Positions 3,880 to 7,371 of a stretch of 7,371 bases of DNA are shown in pieces. Where the stretch lies: assembly GCA_937897985.1 (NCBI GenBank), contig CALCBD010000053.1:1-7371 (forward strand). Direction: 5' to 3'. This DNA is from an uncultured Paludibacter sp. (GTDB lineage Bacteria > Bacteroidota > Bacteroidia > Bacteroidales > Paludibacteraceae). Positions within the stretch are counted from its first letter, which is position 1; each line of letters opens with the position of its first letter. The position numbers and the translations under genes are program-made. The notes beneath the pieces are model-generated. The model saw only the letters and a program-made list of their open reading frames with translations, had not been told where the DNA came from and did not search any database.

Positions 3880-6800
3880 ATGAAGAAAACGATTACTTTA
3901 TCATTTTTATCATTACGAAAAATTACTTCAATAAAGCATTTAAGTTTAATTTTTTTTATGATAATTTTTTTTATATGTAATTTAAGTGCTACCGATAACA
4001 CTTATATAATGAATAATAGTTCAGCATTACCATCAGGTTGGAGTAAAAGTTCTAGAACAGCATTTGTAACATATGCATCTAAGACAAGTTTGCAACTTAT
4101 GGGCCTATCGGGAGGTGTAGAAGGTGAAGTTTTCACCACGACAACGTTTTCAAATGTTACAGCTATTAGTTTTTCAGGAACTGGTAGTAATGCAATTGCG
4201 TTGAATCTTTATTATAGTACTGATAACTCAACTTGGAATGCAGTAACGCCTTCTGTTAATGTTGCAAAAAACTCAACGAGCTATTCTACTTATACTTTTT
4301 CAGATTTAAGTGTTTTAAGCAATAAAACTGTTTATCTCAAATTTCGCACTAGTGCAAGTTCAGCATACCTTTATTCAATTACAATTACCACATCGGTAGT
4401 TTCACCATCAATTTCCACCCCTTCCCCGACATCATTAAGCGGATTTACAACACCAACTGGCACAGCATCAGCTTCACAAACTTTTACAGTAGGTGGAAGT
4501 AATCTTACTGCAGATTTAGTTGTTACAGCACCGACTAATTATGAAGTACGTGAAAACGGTACCGGAACATTTGGATCTTCGGTTTCATTTACACCTTCTT
4601 CCGGAACTGTTGCCACAAAAACCATAGAAGTAAGAATTGCTGCATCTGCAGGGGTTGGTACTCCTTCGGGTAATGTGGCATGTACTTCAACCAATGCAAC
4701 AACGCAAAATGTGGCAGTTTCCGGAACTGTTAACGCTGCATCTTCCCCGGTAATCACCGCTACAGGTACCATCAATGCCTTTCCCAACACGGTAGCCGGG
4801 TCAACATCATCAGAGCAAAGTTATACCTTACAGGGAGCTAATTTAACAGGTGATATTATAGTTACACCACCTACTGGATTCCAGATTTCCAAAACCTCGG
4901 GTTCGGGCTTTGTTTCAAATCCGAATACACTTACATTTACTTCAGCTGAAGTCGCTTCCGCTCAGAATGTATACGTTCGCTTTGCCCCGTCGGCAGCACA
5001 AGCCTACAGCGGCAATATAACCCATACAAGTACAGGCGCTGCTCAGGTAGATAAAGCTGTAAGCGGCACCGGTGTCAAAGCCGAACCAACCAATCATGCT
5101 ACTTCTTTCATAGCTACTGCCAATTCGACAAGTCAGATTACCGTTACATGGACAGATGCCACAGGAGCTCAGGTGCCTGATGGTTATTTGGTTGTCGCTT
5201 CTACTGGTACACCGGCTGCTCCGGTAGATGGTGTTGCTCAGTCGGATGCAGCTTTGGTAAAAAATATTACGCAGGTAACTCAAACAGCCGTTTTCACCGG
5301 TTTGTCAGCTTCTACTACCTATAATTTCTCTATCTGGTCATATACCAATAGCGGAACAGCCATTGATTATAAATTAGGAAGTGAACCAACAACGAGTGCA
5401 ACAACTGAAACTCCGCTTGGTGTAGCGGTTGCTACATCTCCTACAGTTGTCACTTCTACCGGTTTTACTGCCAATTGGAATGCTGCTGCAGGTGCAACCG
5501 GATATGATGTGAATGTTTATACTAAGTCAGTTGGAGCTTTGGCAAGTGATCTATTTATTTCAGAGTATGGAGAGGGATCATCAAATAATAAATATATTGA
5601 AATTTTTAATGGAACAGGTAGTTCTGTGGATTTGTCAAATTATACATTAAAGCAAGCCTACAATGGCGGCGGATGGGACGTTGATCTTACATATACTTTG
5701 CCTTTGTCAGGAACATTAGCAAACAATGATGTGTTTGTTATTACAAATTCTACCGCAAGCCAATCAATACTGGATAAAGCAGATTTAATTTTAACATATA
5801 GTACATCAGTTCAAGGAGCAAGAGTAGCTTCATTTACAGGAAATGATGCTATTGGGTTGTTCAAAAATAGTGTTTTAATTGATGTATTTGGAGAACCAAC
5901 AAATAGTGCAACTATTTCTGTTGCCGGTTTTTCAACATATGGTCAGGATCATACTATTGTTAGAAAGTCAACAATTGTTGCTGGTAATACTAACTGGACA
6001 AATTCTTCAGGAACAAATACTACAGACTCAGAATGGACTGGTTATGCTCAGGATACTTGGACTTATCTTGGTTCGCATATACTTTCAGGTGGTTCAACGA
6101 ATACCCCAATTTCCGGTTCACCATTTTCTGTTGCAAATGTTACATCTAAAATAGTGACAGGCTTAACTCCCGGTACAAATTACTATTATACTGTTGTAGC
6201 TAAAAAAGGCGCTGAAAGTGCTGCAGCTTCAAATGAAATAAGCGCTCCGACTCTTATTTCCACTTTCACAGGTACAGGTGACTGGACAGAAGCCGCTCGT
6301 TGGAATACTGCTTCAGTACCTTCTACTTCAGAAAATGTAATAATTGATGGTGCTGCCACTATCAGTTCGAATGTAGAAGTGGCTGGTTTAACCATTAACG
6401 CCACTAAATCGCTCAGCGTCAATGCCGGCAAACAACTTACTGTATCCGGCGCTTTGACCAATAACGGTACATTGAATTTACTTTCGACATCAGATGGCAC
6501 TGCCACTTTAATCGCCGGTTCTGCAAGCGGTACGGGAACTACTAATGTAAGTCAGTACCTGTCATCGGCTCGTAACTGGTATGTATCGAGTCCGGTAGCT
6601 AAAGCAGTAGCTCCTGCAGGATTTACATATTATCAGCGCGACGAGGCAGGTTCCAGCTGGACATCACAGCCTTTTGTTGCCGGAAATACATTTAAACGTG
6701 GAAAAGGTTATATTGCCCTGCCGGGAGCTGCCGGTTCGACTCTTACTTTCTCGGGTCAGCTGAATGTGGCAGATACTACGGTTGCTCTCACATGGTCGGG

Positions 6801-7371
6801 AACTGCTTCCAAAGGCTTTAACCTGATTGGTAACCCTTATCCTTGTCACCTTACCTGGGCCAAAGCATTTACCGATGCCAATGCCTCGCTGATTGAACCT
6901 TCAATTTATTATCGTACCAACAGCGGAACTGTAAATAACAGTGGCCAGTGGTCCAACCCAACCTACAATGCATTCAGTGGTGCAAGTGTTGGAGGAGCAA
7001 CCGGCGTTATACCTCCAATGCAGGCAGTTTGGGTAAGAGCCATTGCAGCAGGCGATCTGGTACTGGATAATAAACTGACCCGTTCTCATCAATCATCAAA
7101 TCCAATGAAATCCCGTGCCGAAGCAAGTTCGCAAAATCTGCGGTTAGTGGTATCGGATGGAACATATTCAGATGAAATGCTGATTTATTTCAATACCGGA
7201 GCATCTAATGCCTATGATGCGTACGACTCGCCGAAAATGATAAACGGCGCTTCATCATTGGTTCCTGATATGTATACCATGGTGGGCAACGAAGAACTGG
7301 TTATCAACGGTATGAGCACAATACCTGCAGAAATACCACTTTATATCAAACCCAATGCATCGACATCAGGT
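3880..7371 (+). CDS. large secreted mosaic protein: Ig-like, FN3 and lamin-tail domains (3' end outside window)
   Basis: The frame is open for 1164 residues to the window edge. In order: a signal peptide with a long basic n-region and an IFFMIIFFIC core (about 1-37); an N-terminal jelly-roll-like region (about 38-172; SALPSGW, YYSTDNSTWN); two Bacteroidota Ig-like repeats (about 177-284 and 290-397, each with GxNLT, an AP/PPTxxE/Q core and a terminal VSGT); an FN3-like domain (402-510; WTDATGAQVP, GLSASTTYNF); the front half of a second FN3 (512-550); a lamin-tail domain (about 557-733; LFISEYGEGSSNNKYIEIFN, SEWTGYAQDTWTYLGSH); the back half of that FN3 (736-791); a FTGTGDWTEAARWNTASVPS module (about 795-885), seen in type IX cargo; and a NWYVSSPV...GFNLIGNPYP module (about 895-1065). 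IPLYIKP near the edge suggests a sorting domain follows. No catalytic motif is seen, so it is probably a binding or adhesion component. It is probably co-expressed with the upstream nuclease. Confidence 0.88.
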   Translation, partial: MKKTITLSFLSLRKITSIKHLSLIFFMIIFFICNLSATDNTYIMNNSSALPSGWSKSSRTAFVTYASKTSLQLMGLSGGVEGEVFTTTTFSNVTAISFSGTGSNAIALNLYYSTDNSTWNAVTPSVNVAKNSTSYSTYTFSDLSVLSNKTVYLKFRTSASSAYLYSITITTSVVSPSISTPSPTSLSGFTTPTGTASASQTFTVGGSNLTADLVVTAPTNYEVRENGTGTFGSSVSFTPSSGTVATKTIEVRIAASAGVGTPSGNVACTSTNATTQNVAVSGTVNAASSPVITATGTINAFPNTVAGSTSSEQSYTLQGANLTGDIIVTPPTGFQISKTSGSGFVSNPNTLTFTSAEVASAQNVYVRFAPSAAQAYSGNITHTSTGAAQVDKAVSGTGVKAEPTNHATSFIATANSTSQITVTWTDATGAQVPDGYLVVASTGTPAAPVDGVAQSDAALVKNITQVTQTAVFTGLSASTTYNFSIWSYTNSGTAIDYKLGSEPTTSATTETPLGVAVATSPTVVTSTGFTANWNAAAGATGYDVNVYTKSVGALASDLFISEYGEGSSNNKYIEIFNGTGSSVDLSNYTLKQAYNGGGWDVDLTYTLPLSGTLANNDVFVITNSTASQSILDKADLILTYSTSVQGARVASFTGNDAIGLFKNSVLIDVFGEPTNSATISVAGFSTYGQDHTIVRKSTIVAGNTNWTNSSGTNTTDSEWTGYAQDTWTYLGSHILSGGSTNTPISGSPFSVANVTSKIVTGLTPGTNYYYTVVAKKGAESAAASNEISAPTLISTFTGTGDWTEAARWNTASVPSTSENVIIDGAATISSNVEVAGLTINATKSLSVNAGKQLTVSGALTNNGTLNLLSTSDGTATLIAGSASGTGTTNVSQYLSSARNWYVSSPVAKAVAPAGFTYYQRDEAGSSWTSQPFVAGNTFKRGKGYIALPGAAGSTLTFSGQLNVADTTVALTWSGTASKGFNLIGNPYPCHLTWAKAFTDANASLIEPSIYYRTNSGTVNNSGQWSNPTYNAFSGASVGGATGVIPPMQAVWVRAIAAGDLVLDNKLTRSHQSSNPMKSRAEASSQNLRLVVSDGTYSDEMLIYFNTGASNAYDAYDSPKMINGASSLVPDMYTMVGNEELVINGMSTIPAEIPLYIKPNASTSG

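Noticed and set aside
4539..7092. Minus-strand frames (4539-4790, 4942-5283, 6186-6506, 6664-6849, 6901-7092) and plus frame 5879-6154 within the large gene
   Set aside because: All overlap a continuous 1164-codon frame with clear domains. The antisense peptides are the low-complexity products expected opposite Ser/Thr/Ala-rich coding sequence.

Overview
The window looks like a chromosomal segment of a low-to-moderate GC member of the Bacteroidota. Three things suggest this: a secreted endonuclease I with a fibronectin-III-like tail, a very large Ser/Thr/Asn-rich mosaic surface protein of the kind exported by type IX secretion in this phylum, and AT-rich leaders without Shine-Dalgarno sequences. 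A Bacteroidales-like environmental organism is my best guess, but nothing here fixes the genus.

Layout. 1-265: intergenic DNA with two near-identical 79-bp direct repeats whose ends carry an iterated CACAGAGG-type motif (read on the minus strand). 266-1150 (+): queF, long-type NADPH-dependent 7-cyano-7-deazaguanine (preQ0) reductase of queuosine synthesis, followed by a possible terminator hairpin. 1172-2295: about 1.1 kb of non-coding two-level tandem repeats. Three complete units of 268, 299 and 283 bp and two partial ones each carry a cluster of 3-5 copies of a 16-bp microrepeat capped by a 10-bp hairpin; the complete units also carry a second, unrelated palindrome. 2296-2632: AT-rich intergenic region with a candidate Bacteroidota promoter, a 16-bp palindrome and a possible 17-codon leader ORF. 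2633-3832 (+): secreted endonuclease I family nuclease with a C-terminal FN3-like domain. 3880-7371 (+): a multidomain secreted protein, open to the window edge (1164 residues visible), containing two Ig-like repeats, an FN3-like domain homologous to the nuclease tail, a lamin-tail domain apparently nested inside a second FN3 domain, and C-terminal modules typical of type IX cargo.

How the genes relate. queF is a housekeeping tRNA-modification gene and has no evident link to the rest. The nuclease and the large protein lie 47 bp apart on the same strand, share a homologous domain, and both belong to extracellular nuclease themes (endonuclease I; lamin-tail domains are common in secreted nucleases of this phylum). 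They are probably a co-expressed pair acting outside the cell on nucleic acid, though the biochemical role of the second protein is inferred only from its domains. The repeat array is the least explained part of the window. Its architecture, several copies of a hairpin 5' arm sharing one 3' arm and reiterated in about 280-bp units, is the strongest candidate for something undescribed.
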